NCBI RefSeq assembly: GCF_000425065.1
Contig: NZ_AULB01000011.1
Coordinates: forward strand, 62,001-126,000
Direction: 5' to 3'
Source of the DNA: Actinomadura rifamycini DSM 43936
GTDB taxonomy: Bacteria; Actinomycetota; Actinomycetes; Streptosporangiales; Streptosporangiaceae
Length of the DNA stretch: 64,000 nucleotides
Shown: one piece after another, positions 49,284-57,718 of the stretch
Layout: every line of letters starts with the position of its first letter
Numbering within the stretch: the stretch's first letter is position 1
Notes under the pieces: generated by a model
What the model saw: only the letters and a program-made list of their open reading frames with translations
Told to the model about the DNA's origin: nothing
Databases searched by the model: none
Position numbers and translations under genes: made by a program

Positions 49284-50605
49284 CGGGCGGCTCCCGTCCC
49301 GGTGAGGCGGCCGGCGAACTTCTCGCGCGCGGCCTCGATGCGGGCGGGCAGGTGCGCGGAGCCGAACAGCCGGTCGTCCGCGGGCTCGGCGTCCTTGAGC
49401 AGCAGGCGGGCGACGACGTCCTTGTGCGCCTCGGTGGGGCCGTCGGCGACGCCCAGCACCGGCCCGGCCTGCCACATCTTCGCCAGCGGCAGCTCGTTGG
49501 ACACGCCGAGCGAGCCGTGCAGGTGCATGGCCCGGTACAGGACGTCGACGAGCGTGCCGGGCGTCGCGGCCTTGACGGCGGAGATGTGCAGCCGCGCGGC
49601 CCGCGCGTCGCCCGGGTCGCCGCTCGCGTTCGCCTTGTCGACCCGCCATGCCGCGTGCAGGACCTGCAACCGGAACTGCTCGAGCTGGATCCAGGTGTCG
49701 GCGAGCGCCTGCCGGACGGCCTGCTGCCGCGACAGCGGCCCGCCGCGGGTGTCGCGGCTCGCGATCCGCTCGATCATCATCTCCATCGCGCGGCGGCACT
49801 GCCCGACCGAGCGCATCGCGTGGTGCAGCCGCCCGCCGCCGAGCCGCTTCTGCGCGATGGCGAACCCGGTGCCGGGCTCGCCGAGCAGGTTCTCGCGCGG
49901 CACCCGGCAGCCGGTGAACCGCAGGTAGCCGTGGGCGCCCTCGCCGAGGGGCTCGCCGCCGAGGCCAGTCCGGCGCACCATCTCCATCCCGGGCGTGCCG
50001 CGCGGGACGAGCAGCATCGACGACCCCCGGTGCACGGGGACGTCCGGGTCGGTGACGACCATGGCGATGACGAACGCGGCGTACGGGTAGTTCGAGGCGA
50101 ACCACTTCTCGCCGTCGATCACCCACGCGTCGCCGTCGAGGACGGCCCGGCAGGTGAACGACCCCGGGTCGGCGCCGCCCGTCGGCTCCGTCATCGCGTA
50201 CGTCGACACGATGCGGCCGTCCAGGAGCGGTTCGAGGTACGCGCGGCGCTGCTCCTCGTTGCCGTAGTGCGCGAGGATCTCGGCGTTGCCCGAGTCGGGC
50301 GCCTGCGTGCCGAACACCATGGGCGCCCACTGCGACCGGCCGAGGATCTCGTTGAGCAGCGCGAGCCTGACCTGGCCCATCCCCATGCCGCCGAGTTCGG
50401 GCGACAGGTGCGCCGCCCACAGCCCGCGCTCCTTCACGCGCGCCTGGAGCGGCCGGACGACCTCGTGGAAGACCTCGCTGTCGCGGTCGTAGGGTTCGTC
50501 GTTGCCCGGGAAGAGCGCGTCGATCGGCTCGATCTCGTCCCGGACGAACCGGTCCGCCCAGTCGAGTCTCTCCTGGAACTCGGGATCGGTGCTGAAATCC
50601 CACAT
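49280..50605 (-). CDS. ACAD10/11-type acyl-CoA dehydrogenase
   Basis: The 441-residue dehydrogenase has TEPTGGADPGSFTCRA for FAD binding, KWFASNYPYAAF, a conserved LHHAMRSVGQCRRAMEMM helix and C-terminal HGSLGVSNELPLAKMW with VADGPTEAHKDVVARLLL, in which Asp stands at the classical Glu position, as in ACAD10/11 relatives. ATG 50605 (MWDFSTDPEF) follows AAAGGAA. In ACAD11 systems the kinase and dehydrogenase convert 4-hydroxyacyl-CoA to an enoyl-CoA; the neighbouring kinase gene supports that here. Confidence 0.87.
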   Translation of the reverse strand: MWDFSTDPEFQERLDWADRFVRDEIEPIDALFPGNDEPYDRDSEVFHEVVRPLQARVKERGLWAAHLSPELGGMGMGQVRLALLNEILGRSQWAPMVFGTQAPDSGNAEILAHYGNEEQRRAYLEPLLDGRIVSTYAMTEPTGGADPGSFTCRAVLDGDAWVIDGEKWFASNYPYAAFVIAMVVTDPDVPVHRGSSMLLVPRGTPGMEMVRRTGLGGEPLGEGAHGYLRFTGCRVPRENLLGEPGTGFAIAQKRLGGGRLHHAMRSVGQCRRAMEMMIERIASRDTRGGPLSRQQAVRQALADTWIQLEQFRLQVLHAAWRVDKANASGDPGDARAARLHISAVKAATPGTLVDVLYRAMHLHGSLGVSNELPLAKMWQAGPVLGVADGPTEAHKDVVARLLLKDAEPADDRLFGSAHLPARIEAAREKFAGRLTGTGAAR

Positions 50606-50658
50606 GCCGTTCGTTCCTTTCGTCGGGTTCCGTGCCGGGCGGGCGGGGCGCGCGGCCG

Positions 50659-51420
50659 TCACGGGATGCCGCCGTCGACCCGCAGGGTCGCGGCGGTCGT
50701 GTAGCTGGAGGCGTCGGAGACCAGGTAGAGCGCGGCGCCGACGACCTCCGCGGGGTGGCCGATCCGCTGGAGCGCGTGCGGCCGCACGCCCTCGGCGAGC
50801 TCCGCCTCGTCCCAGCCGCGCGTCGCCCAGGTGGCGAAGGGCCCGGCCATCAGGGTGTTCACCCGGACCCGGGGGCCGAGCCCCTTGGCCAGGCCCTCGG
50901 TGAGGACGTTGAGGCCCGCCTTGGCCGCCGCGTACGGGACGATCGCCGGGCGCGGGCGGATCGACCCCGTGGAGCTGACGTTGACGATCGAGCCCCCGCC
51001 GGCCGCGGCCATCCGCTCGCCGGCGAGCACGGACAGCCGGAACGGCCCCTTGAGGTTGAGGTTCATCACCGAGTCGAACATCTTCTCGGTGACGTCGGCG
51101 AGCGAGTCGTAGACCGGCGACATGCCCGCGTTGTTCACCAGCGCGTCGAGCCGCCCGAACCGGTCGTAGACGGCGTCGACCAGCCCGGGCAGCCGGTCCC
51201 AGCGCCCGATGTGGACGCCGTACGGCAGCGCCGAGCGCCCGGTCTCCGCCTCGATCTCCGCGGCGACCGCGGTGCAGGCGCCGAGGTCCCGGCTGGCGAT
51301 GACGACGTCGGCGCCGCAGCGGGCGGCGCCGAACGCCATCTCCCGGCCCAGGCCCCGGCTGCCGCCGGTGACCAGGACGACCCTTCCGGTCAGGTCGAAC
51401 AGTTCGTCCGCGAAGCCCAT
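50659..51420 (-). CDS. Short-chain dehydrogenase/reductase
   Basis: A 253-residue classical SDR with TGGSRGLG at about 19-26, NNAG near 94, the Ser strand VNVSSTGS and YAAAK. It begins the unit SDR-dehydrogenase-kinase behind operator copy 12, and its stop is 53 bases before the dehydrogenase start. It could make the keto or hydroxy group handled by the next enzymes. Confidence 0.87.
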   Translation of the reverse strand: MGFADELFDLTGRVVLVTGGSRGLGREMAFGAARCGADVVIASRDLGACTAVAAEIEAETGRSALPYGVHIGRWDRLPGLVDAVYDRFGRLDALVNNAGMSPVYDSLADVTEKMFDSVMNLNLKGPFRLSVLAGERMAAAGGGSIVNVSSTGSIRPRPAIVPYAAAKAGLNVLTEGLAKGLGPRVRVNTLMAGPFATWATRGWDEAELAEGVRPHALQRIGHPAEVVGAALYLVSDASSYTTAATLRVDGGIP

Positions 51421-51475
51421 CCCCGTCCCTTCGCCCGGCCGCCGCCGCGGCCGCCCGTAGTCACGTTCTCGTAAT

Positions 51476-51492
51476 GAAGAATGACGTTCTTG
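51476..51492 (-). promoter_or_regulatory. Island operator, copy 12
   Basis: GAAGAATGACGTTCTTG keeps the AGAATGAC core and symmetrical TTCTT. It lies 55 bases upstream of the SDR start. GTTCTCG 51465-51471 provides another half-site. The remaining 138-base gap between 51421 and 51558 holds nothing else recognisable. Confidence 0.65.
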
Positions 51493-51558
51493 TAAAGCTA
51501 GAGCATAACTAGCCGCAGAGGGAAGGGTGGAGTTCAGAAGCGGGTGCGGAGGAGGGCG

Positions 51559-52950
51559 TCAGCCCGCCCAGACCTCGCGCACGGCGCCGGCCCCGAGCGA
51601 CCCGAGGGCGTCCCGGAGCGGCGCGTGCAGGAGGACCAGGTCGGCGGGCGCGCCCGCGCGGACGCGGCGCGGCGCCCCGCCCGGCTCGCCGGGCGGGGCG
51701 AGGTAGGCGCGCAGCGCCGCCGCCGGGCCGATCGCCTCGCCCGCCCCGAGGACGGCCCCGGACCGCGTGCGGCGCCGGACGGCCGCGTCCATGACGGCCC
51801 ACGGGTCGGCGGGCCCGTACGGGGCGTCGCTCGACAGCCCGACCGGGACGCCCGCCGCGAGGAGGCCCGCGCACCGGTACAGGTCCGGGCGGTCGGCGGC
51901 GGGGACGTCGCGGAGGTAGTCGTCGCCGCGGTCGGTGATGAACCCCGGCTGGGTCACCACGCGCAGCCCCCGCGCGGCGAGCCCGTCCGCCGTCTCGGCC
52001 GGGACGAGCGCGGCGTGCTCGATGCGGTCGCCCGGCCGCGTGCCCGCCTCGTCGAACGCGGCCAGCAGCAGGAACAGGGCCTCGCGGGTGACGCAGTGGA
52101 CGGCGACCGCGCGCCCCGCCGCGTGCGCGCGCCCGATCCGCGCGACGAGGCCGTCCAGCGGCGGCAGCCCGGAGTCCGCGAGGACGATCTTGTACGGGCC
52201 GGTGGTGACGCGCGGGGGGAGCGGCTCGGCGGGGCCCTCCGGCGGGACGCCCAGGAGGTGGACGCGCTGGGGGAGCGCGCCGCCGCGGACGGCCGCCCCG
52301 ATCGCGGCGAGCGCGGTCCCGTCCAGGTCGGGGGTCGCGTCGGTGACGGCGGTGACGCCCCAGCGCAGCAGCCGCGCGCCGACCCCCGCGAGGTCGGCGG
52401 GCGGCGCGGGCGGCAGCCGGCCGCGGAGCCAGGCGTCCGCCCGCCACAGCCGTCCGGTCGGCGCCCCGTCCGCGCCGCGCTCGATGCCCGGATGGCCGCC
52501 CGCCGCGAGGCCCGCCGCGCGCACGGCGGCGGAGTTCAGCGTCCACAGCGCGCCGCTCCGGTGCTGGAGCCGGACGGGACGGTCGGCGCGGAACGCGTCG
52601 AGGCCCGCGGCGTCGAGGTGCCCGGCGACGCCCTCGGCGTAGCCCGTCCCGCGGATCCAGCCGTGCGCGTCGGGCGCCGCGCCGCGCAGCGCCGCGGCGA
52701 GCCCGTCCGGCGCGGTGACGTGCGGCGGCCCGCAGGGCACCGACCGCTCCGCGGCGGCCATGGCGTGCAGGTGCAGGTGGTGGTCGCACAGACCGGGCAG
52801 CAGCGCCCCGCCACCGCACTCGACCGTCCGCTCGCCGGCCCGCCGCACCAGCCCGGCGCCGACCTCGGCGATCCTGCCGTCCGCGACCCGGACGTCCGCG
52901 CGCACCCGCCCGTCGACCTCCGCGTCCCGCAGCAGCAGGGGGCCGGTCAC
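51559..52950 (-). CDS. YtcJ-like (amidohydrolase_3) metal-dependent hydrolase
   Basis: The 463-residue protein has the HxH metal motif in LCDHHLHLHAMA near residue 55, a mid-barrel GPYKIVLADSG strand where the metal-bridging Lys sits, VAVHCVTREA and RIEHAALVP histidines, and LSSDAPYGPADP with the Asp. It is a member of the amidohydrolase_3 group hydrolysing amide or ester bonds. The GTG overlaps the CoA-transferase stop (GTGA). No island operator precedes this two-gene unit. Confidence 0.83.
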   Translation of the reverse strand: MTGPLLLRDAEVDGRVRADVRVADGRIAEVGAGLVRRAGERTVECGGGALLPGLCDHHLHLHAMAAAERSVPCGPPHVTAPDGLAAALRGAAPDAHGWIRGTGYAEGVAGHLDAAGLDAFRADRPVRLQHRSGALWTLNSAAVRAAGLAAGGHPGIERGADGAPTGRLWRADAWLRGRLPPAPPADLAGVGARLLRWGVTAVTDATPDLDGTALAAIGAAVRGGALPQRVHLLGVPPEGPAEPLPPRVTTGPYKIVLADSGLPPLDGLVARIGRAHAAGRAVAVHCVTREALFLLLAAFDEAGTRPGDRIEHAALVPAETADGLAARGLRVVTQPGFITDRGDDYLRDVPAADRPDLYRCAGLLAAGVPVGLSSDAPYGPADPWAVMDAAVRRRTRSGAVLGAGEAIGPAAALRAYLAPPGEPGGAPRRVRAGAPADLVLLHAPLRDALGSLGAGAVREVWAG

Positions 52951-54152
52951 GGAACGGGGATCCCGAGTTCGCGGAGGACTTCGGCGGTGTCCCGTCCCGG
53001 TTCGGGCGCCGTGCCGTCGACGCGGCGGCGGACCGGCTCGGCGACGGGCACGAGCGGGCCCGTTCCAGTGTCGAGGGCCCAGCCGTCGCCGTGCCGGACG
53101 GCGGCCGCGGGCTCCCCGGGGTCGCCGGGGTCGAGCGTCGCCGCGACCACGTCGGACATGGCGACGTCCCACAGCACGCCCCCGCCGCCCGGCGGCGCCG
53201 AGGCGGCCAGCGCGGCGGCGGTGAGCCCGGTGAGCGGGTCGGCGATCGCGTCGCCGCAGAACAGCGGCGTCCCGTCGGGCTCGCGGCGGACCAGCCCGGC
53301 CGCGGCGGCCACGTCGTCGCCGAAGCCGACGCGGTCGGCGTCCCGCCCGTACGCGGTGATCGACACCCAGGTCGTCCCGGCGGCGACGGCGGCGTCCGCG
53401 TCCAGGCCGAACCGGGCGAGCGCGCGCGGCCGGGACGCCTCGACGACGATGTCGGCCGCGTCCACCAGCGCCGCCATGGCGTCCCGTCCCGCGGCCGTGC
53501 CGGGATCGAGGACGACCGAGCGGTGGCCCGCGTGCAGCAGCCGGTAGAACTCCGGGTCGCCGCGGCGGGCGCCGTCCGGGCGCGACGGGGTCTCGACCTT
53601 CACGACCCGGGCGCCCGCGAGGCCGAGCAGGTGCGCGCACAGCGGTCCCGCCCACAGCGCGCTGAAGTCGACCACGAGCAGGCCCTCGACGGGGCGCGGC
53701 GGCAGCGGCGCCGGAACGCGCGGGCGGCGGCGCGCCGCCCCGACGGGCCCGGCCGCGACACCGAGCAGCCCGGCGCGCTCCGCCAGTTCGGCGCCGGTGT
53801 GCGCGCGCAGCCACGCGGCCACGGCGGGCCACGGGTCCGGTCCGGTCTCCGCGCCGATCATCGCGCCGAGCAGCGCGGGGTCGTCGGGGCGGGCGCAGGA
53901 GACGGCGGCCCACCCGTCCGCGGTCGGCAGCAGGCGGCAGGCGCCGCCCGCTGACACCGTGCCGCCGCGCCGGTGCCCGGTGAAGGCGGCGCGCTCGGCC
54001 AGCAGCCGGGGGCCGTCCACCGGCACCGGCAGCGTCTCCGCGAGTTCCCGGGCCGCCGCGGCGCCGCGTCCCGGCGGCACCAGGGGCGGGCCGTCCGGGC
54101 GGCCGGTCAGCGCGACCACGCCGCTCGCCGCCCACTCGGCCCGCACGGACAT
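52947..54152 (-). CDS. CoA-transferase of CaiB/BaiF type with permuted domain order
   Basis: In this 401-residue protein the canonical N-terminal signature (VEGLLVVDFSALWAGPLCAHLL, AGARVVKVETPSR) begins only near residue 155. The first part (about 60-150: GGACRLLPTADGWAAVSCARPDDPALL) looks like the segment that normally follows the catalytic region in the C-terminal half (GLYRTADG-type). The catalytic-Asp region would be FGDDVAAAAGL near 255. So the order of the two halves seems exchanged relative to the copies at 4063 and 26556. No ribosome site precedes the ATG, which suggests a leaderless mRNA. Confidence 0.78.
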   Translation of the reverse strand: MSVRAEWAASGVVALTGRPDGPPLVPPGRGAAAARELAETLPVPVDGPRLLAERAAFTGHRRGGTVSAGGACRLLPTADGWAAVSCARPDDPALLGAMIGAETGPDPWPAVAAWLRAHTGAELAERAGLLGVAAGPVGAARRRPRVPAPLPPRPVEGLLVVDFSALWAGPLCAHLLGLAGARVVKVETPSRPDGARRGDPEFYRLLHAGHRSVVLDPGTAAGRDAMAALVDAADIVVEASRPRALARFGLDADAAVAAGTTWVSITAYGRDADRVGFGDDVAAAAGLVRREPDGTPLFCGDAIADPLTGLTAAALAASAPPGGGGVLWDVAMSDVVAATLDPGDPGEPAAAVRHGDGWALDTGTGPLVPVAEPVRRRVDGTAPEPGRDTAEVLRELGIPVP

Positions 54153-54162
54153 GGGCCGACGA

Positions 54163-54168
54163 TACACT
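54163..54168 (+). promoter_or_regulatory. Probable -10 box for the crotonase gene
   Basis: TACACT lies 35 bases before the GTG at 54204, inside the 51-base divergent gap. It is typical of actinomycete housekeeping promoters. Confidence 0.4.
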
Positions 54169-54203
54169 CTGCGGCCCGACGCGCCCCGACCGGAGGGAGA
54201 CCC

Positions 54204-55226
54204 GTGATCGTCTCGATCGAGGACCTCGCCGACGGCGCGGCGGACGCGCCGACGCTCGGCCCGGACGGCGCCCCGTGCGACCCGCTCGTGGCCGTCGACC
54301 TGGCGGGCGGCGGCTCCCCGGCGCTGCTCGGACGGGCGGTGCGCGCGGCGCGCGGAAGCGACCGGCTCCTCGTCGGGCTGGGCGACGCCGACCCGGCGCT
54401 CGCCCGGGCGCTGGACCTCACCCTCACCGCCGCCGCCGGCGCGGGGCGCGAGAGCGTGGCGGCCGCCGACCCGGGGGAGCGGCTCGCGGCGATCGGCCGG
54501 GCCGTCGCGGCGAACCCGCGGGCCGCGCTGGTGCTGCGCGAGGTGCTGCGGGCGACCGAGGGCCTGCCGGTGCCCGCGGCCCTGGACGTCGAGTCGTTCG
54601 CCTACTCGACCCTGCTCGGCGGGGCGGAGTTCGCGCGGTGGCTCGCGGCCCGCGGCCCGCGCCCGCTCCCGCCGGAGGCCGCCGAGCCGGTCCTCGTCGA
54701 CCGCGCGGGCGACGTCCTGCACATCACGCTGAACCGGCCGGAGCGCCGCAACGCCTACGGGCGGCAGGTGCGGGACGCCTTGGTGGACGCCCTGCGGGTG
54801 GCGCTGCTCGACGACGGGGTCGCGCGGGTCGTCCTCGACGGGGCGGGGCCCGCGTTCTGCTCCGGCGGCGACCTCGACGAGTTCGGCACCGCCCCCGATC
54901 CCGCGACCGCCCACCACGTCCGGACCCGCGCCGGAGCCGGACGCCCGCTGCACCGGCTCGCGGCCCGCGCCGAGGCCCGGGTGCACGGCGCCTGCGTGGG
55001 CGCGGGCGTCGAGCTGCCCGCGTTCGCGGGCCGCGTCGTCGCCCGTCCGGACGCCGTCTTCCGCCTGCCGGAGCTCGCGATGGGGCTGATCCCGGGCGCG
55101 GGCGGGACGGTGAGCGTGCCGCGCCGGATCGGCCGGCACCGCGCCCTGTACCTGGCGCTCACCGGCGCGGCGCTCGACGCCCGCACCGCCCTGGCGTGGG
55201 GGCTGGTGGACGAGATCTCCGCGTAG
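54204..55226 (+). CDS. Enoyl-CoA hydratase with N-terminal extension
   Basis: The crotonase domain occupies about residues 160-340: LHITLNRPERRNAYG, AFCSGGDLDEFG, GACVGAGVELPAFA (first Glu) and RLPELAMGLIPGAGG (second Glu), so it should be a real hydratase. The first 155 residues are an added helical, Ala/Leu/Asp-rich domain without recognisable motifs. The GTG start follows GGAGGGA. It is alone between the divergent CoA-transferase and the next operator. Confidence 0.82.
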   Translation: MIVSIEDLADGAADAPTLGPDGAPCDPLVAVDLAGGGSPALLGRAVRAARGSDRLLVGLGDADPALARALDLTLTAAAGAGRESVAAADPGERLAAIGRAVAANPRAALVLREVLRATEGLPVPAALDVESFAYSTLLGGAEFARWLAARGPRPLPPEAAEPVLVDRAGDVLHITLNRPERRNAYGRQVRDALVDALRVALLDDGVARVVLDGAGPAFCSGGDLDEFGTAPDPATAHHVRTRAGAGRPLHRLAARAEARVHGACVGAGVELPAFAGRVVARPDAVFRLPELAMGLIPGAGGTVSVPRRIGRHRALYLALTGAALDARTALAWGLVDEISA

Positions 55227-55268
55227 CGGGGGACCGGCAGCCCCTCACGGAGGGTTGCTCTGGCTAAG

Positions 55269-55285
55269 TGAGAATACTAATCTCG
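55269..55285 (+). promoter_or_regulatory. Island operator, copy 13
   Basis: TGAGAATACTAATCTCG matches the consensus except for one base. GAGAACATCG follows at 55291, an additional half-site. The palindrome ends 59 bases before the dehydrogenase start. Confidence 0.8.
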
Positions 55286-55344
55286 CTATCGAGAACATCG
55301 ATGTCGGAGTGTGCTCCTCCGGCCCGACGTGGGGGTGGCGCCTG

Positions 55345-56421
55345 GTGGACCTGGCCTTCACCGATGACCAGGAGGCCCTGCGCGCGAGCCTCCGCGACTT
55401 CTTCGACAGCGAATCGCCCCCGGCCGTGGTGCGCGCCGCCGAACCGCTCGGGTTCGACCCCGACCTGTGGCGCAAGGTCGTGGAGATGGGCCTGCCCGCC
55501 GTCCCCGTCCCGGCCGGCCTGGGCGGGGGCGGGGCCGGACTGCTGGAGCTCGCCGTCGCGGCCGAGTGCCTGGGCCGGACGCTGGCGCCGGTCCCGCTGG
55601 TGGAGGCCGCCGCCGCGACCGCCCTGCTGGCCGAGGCCGCGCCGGACCACCCGTGGACGGCGCGCGCCGTCGCGGGCGACCTCCTGCCGACCCTCGCGCT
55701 GCGGCCGGCGGCCGGCGGCGTCGCCCGGCTCGTCCCCGCCGGGGCGGTGGCCGACGTGGTGGTCGCGCTGCGCGACGGGGCGCTCGTCGCGACCCGGGCG
55801 CCCGGCCCGGACGGCGCGGCGCCCGGCCCGGACGGCGCGGCGCCCGCACGGGACCGGGCCGTCCCGAACCTCGGCTCCATGCCGATCGCCGACCTTCCCT
55901 TGGACGGCGGCGAGACGGTCGTCCTCGCGGAGGGCCCGGCCGCCGCGGCCGCGCACGCCGGCGCCGTCCGCCGCTGGGAGGCGCTGACCGGCGCGGCCCT
56001 GACCGGCCTCGCCGCCCGCGTGCTCGAACTCGGCGTCGAGTACGTGCTGGAGCGCCGGGCCTTCGGCATCCTCATCGGCGGCTTCCAGACGGTCCAGCAC
56101 CGGCTGGCCGACGACGCGACGGCGCTGGAGGGCGCGCGGCTGCTCGCCTACAAGGCCGCCTGGGCGCACGACGCCGGGACGCCGGACGCCGGCGAGCTGG
56201 CGACGATGGCGCTGCTGTTCGCGGCCGACACCGCGTACGCCGCGGCGGCCGACAGCCTGCACATGCACGGCGGCTACGGCTACACCCTCGAGTACGACGT
56301 GCAGCTGTACTTCCGGCGCGCGAAGGCGTGGCCGCTCGTGGCGGGCGACCGCCGCGCGGCCTACGCGGGCCTGCCGCGCCGCCTCTTCGGCGCGGCGTCC
56401 CCGACCACGGCAGGGGTGTGA
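55345..56421 (+). CDS. Acyl-CoA dehydrogenase, small-type subunit of a heteromeric pair
   Basis: A 358-residue dehydrogenase with DLAFTDDQEALRASLRDFF at the N-terminus, a poorly conserved middle domain containing a 21-bp duplication, and C-terminal ERRAFGILIGGFQTVQHRLAD and HMHGGYGYTLEYDVQLYFRRAK. The Glu in TLEYD is where small partners of heteromeric FadE enzymes hold the base. The GTG start at 55345 is chosen as the last in-frame start before conserved sequence; no strong ribosome site is present. The stop overlaps a GTG six bases before the next gene's ATG. Confidence 0.82.
   Translation: MDLAFTDDQEALRASLRDFFDSESPPAVVRAAEPLGFDPDLWRKVVEMGLPAVPVPAGLGGGGAGLLELAVAAECLGRTLAPVPLVEAAAATALLAEAAPDHPWTARAVAGDLLPTLALRPAAGGVARLVPAGAVADVVVALRDGALVATRAPGPDGAAPGPDGAAPARDRAVPNLGSMPIADLPLDGGETVVLAEGPAAAAAHAGAVRRWEALTGAALTGLAARVLELGVEYVLERRAFGILIGGFQTVQHRLADDATALEGARLLAYKAAWAHDAGTPDAGELATMALLFAADTAYAAAADSLHMHGGYGYTLEYDVQLYFRRAKAWPLVAGDRRAAYAGLPRRLFGAASPTTAGV
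55801..55842 (+). repeat. Perfect 21-bp tandem duplication inside a dehydrogenase gene
   Basis: Two identical 21-bp copies (55801-55821, 55822-55842) encode PGPDGAA twice in the variable middle domain. Confidence 0.88.
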
Positions 56422-56423
56422 CG

Positions 56424-57623
56424 ATGGACTTCCGCGAATCCGACGAGCTGGCCGAGCACCGCGCCGCCGCCCGCGCCTGGGTCGAGGCGAACGTCCGCCC
56501 CGAGTGGGCCGGCGAGCAGCGCCGCAGCGGCTGCCACCAGACGATGGAGCTGCACGCGCGGTTCGCGCGCGACGGCATCCTCGCCGCCGGGTGGCCCGCC
56601 GAGTACGGCGGCGGCGACGTCGACCCGGACTACGCGCGCGCCGTCTTCGAGGAGTGCGCCCGCGCGGGCCTGCACTTCGACGGGTGGGCGACGACGTCGA
56701 TGGTGCTGCACACGATCCTGCACGTCGGGACCGAGGAGCAGAAGCGCCGCTACCTGCCCGGCGCGCTGCGCGGCGAGATCCTCGTCGCGCTCGGCTACAG
56801 CGAGCCCGACTCCGGGTCGGACGTGGCCGCCGCGAAGACGACGGCGGTCCGCGACGGCGACGCGTGGGTCGTCGACGGCCAGAAGATGTTCACCAGCACC
56901 GCGCAGGTCTGCAGCCACGTGTTCGTCCTGGCCCGGACGAACCCGGACGCGGCCAAGCACGCCGGGCTGTCGCTGCTGCTGGTCCCGACGGACGCCCCCG
57001 GGTTCGAGTGCCGGCCGATCCGCACGCTCGGCGGCCAGGTCACCAACGCGACGTTCTACACCGGCGTGCGCGTCCCCGGCACCGCCCTGATCGGCGAGGT
57101 CGACCGGGGCTGGGACGTCATGCGGGTGGCGCTGGTGTACGAGCGGGGCGTCGGCGGGCCCGCGTCCGTGGACCACGCGATCGCCGCCGACCTCGCCGCG
57201 TGGGCGCGGGACGCGCGCCGCCCCGACGGGACGCCCGTCCTGGACGACCCGCTGGTCGCCGAGCGGATCGGCCGGATCGCCGTCGAGGAGGAGGTGTCCC
57301 GGCTGCTGGGCGGCTGGATGGACTGGCACGCCGCGAAGGGCGGCGTCCCGGGCCCCGAGGGGTCCATGCGGAAGCTGTACTGGAGCGAGTCCAACCAGCG
57401 CCACCTCGCCGACGCGCTGGACGTCCTGGGCGCCGAGGGCCTGCTGGCGCCCGGCGCGCCGGACGCCCCGGCGGGCGGGGCGTTCGAGCGGGAGTTCCGG
57501 GCCGCCACGGTCACCACCATCTACGGCGGGGCCAGCGAGGTGCTCCGCGACATCATCGCCGAGCGGCACCTCGGCCTGCCGCGCAGCCGTCCGCAGGTCA
57601 GGCCCGCCCGGCCGCCCGCGTGA
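56424..57623 (+). CDS. Acyl-CoA dehydrogenase, large subunit of a heteromeric pair
   Basis: A 399-residue dehydrogenase with GYSEPDSGSDVAAAK, QKMFTSTAQVCSHVF and C-terminal TTIYGGASEVLRDIIAERHLGL. Gly stands at the classical Glu position, as in the large subunits at 30034 and 39034, again consistent with the small partner donating the base. It follows the small-subunit gene by two bases. The product is probably handed to the hydratase and P450 functions of this unit. Confidence 0.87.
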   Translation: MDFRESDELAEHRAAARAWVEANVRPEWAGEQRRSGCHQTMELHARFARDGILAAGWPAEYGGGDVDPDYARAVFEECARAGLHFDGWATTSMVLHTILHVGTEEQKRRYLPGALRGEILVALGYSEPDSGSDVAAAKTTAVRDGDAWVVDGQKMFTSTAQVCSHVFVLARTNPDAAKHAGLSLLLVPTDAPGFECRPIRTLGGQVTNATFYTGVRVPGTALIGEVDRGWDVMRVALVYERGVGGPASVDHAIAADLAAWARDARRPDGTPVLDDPLVAERIGRIAVEEEVSRLLGGWMDWHAAKGGVPGPEGSMRKLYWSESNQRHLADALDVLGAEGLLAPGAPDAPAGGAFEREFRAATVTTIYGGASEVLRDIIAERHLGLPRSRPQVRPARPPA

Positions 57624-57718
57624 CCCGCCCGCGCGGGGCACGGCACCGCGCGGGCGTCCGACCCTTCCACCTCCGGAGGCCGCGACCGGCCTCCGTCTCG
57701 CGAACAGGAGCCGATCCG

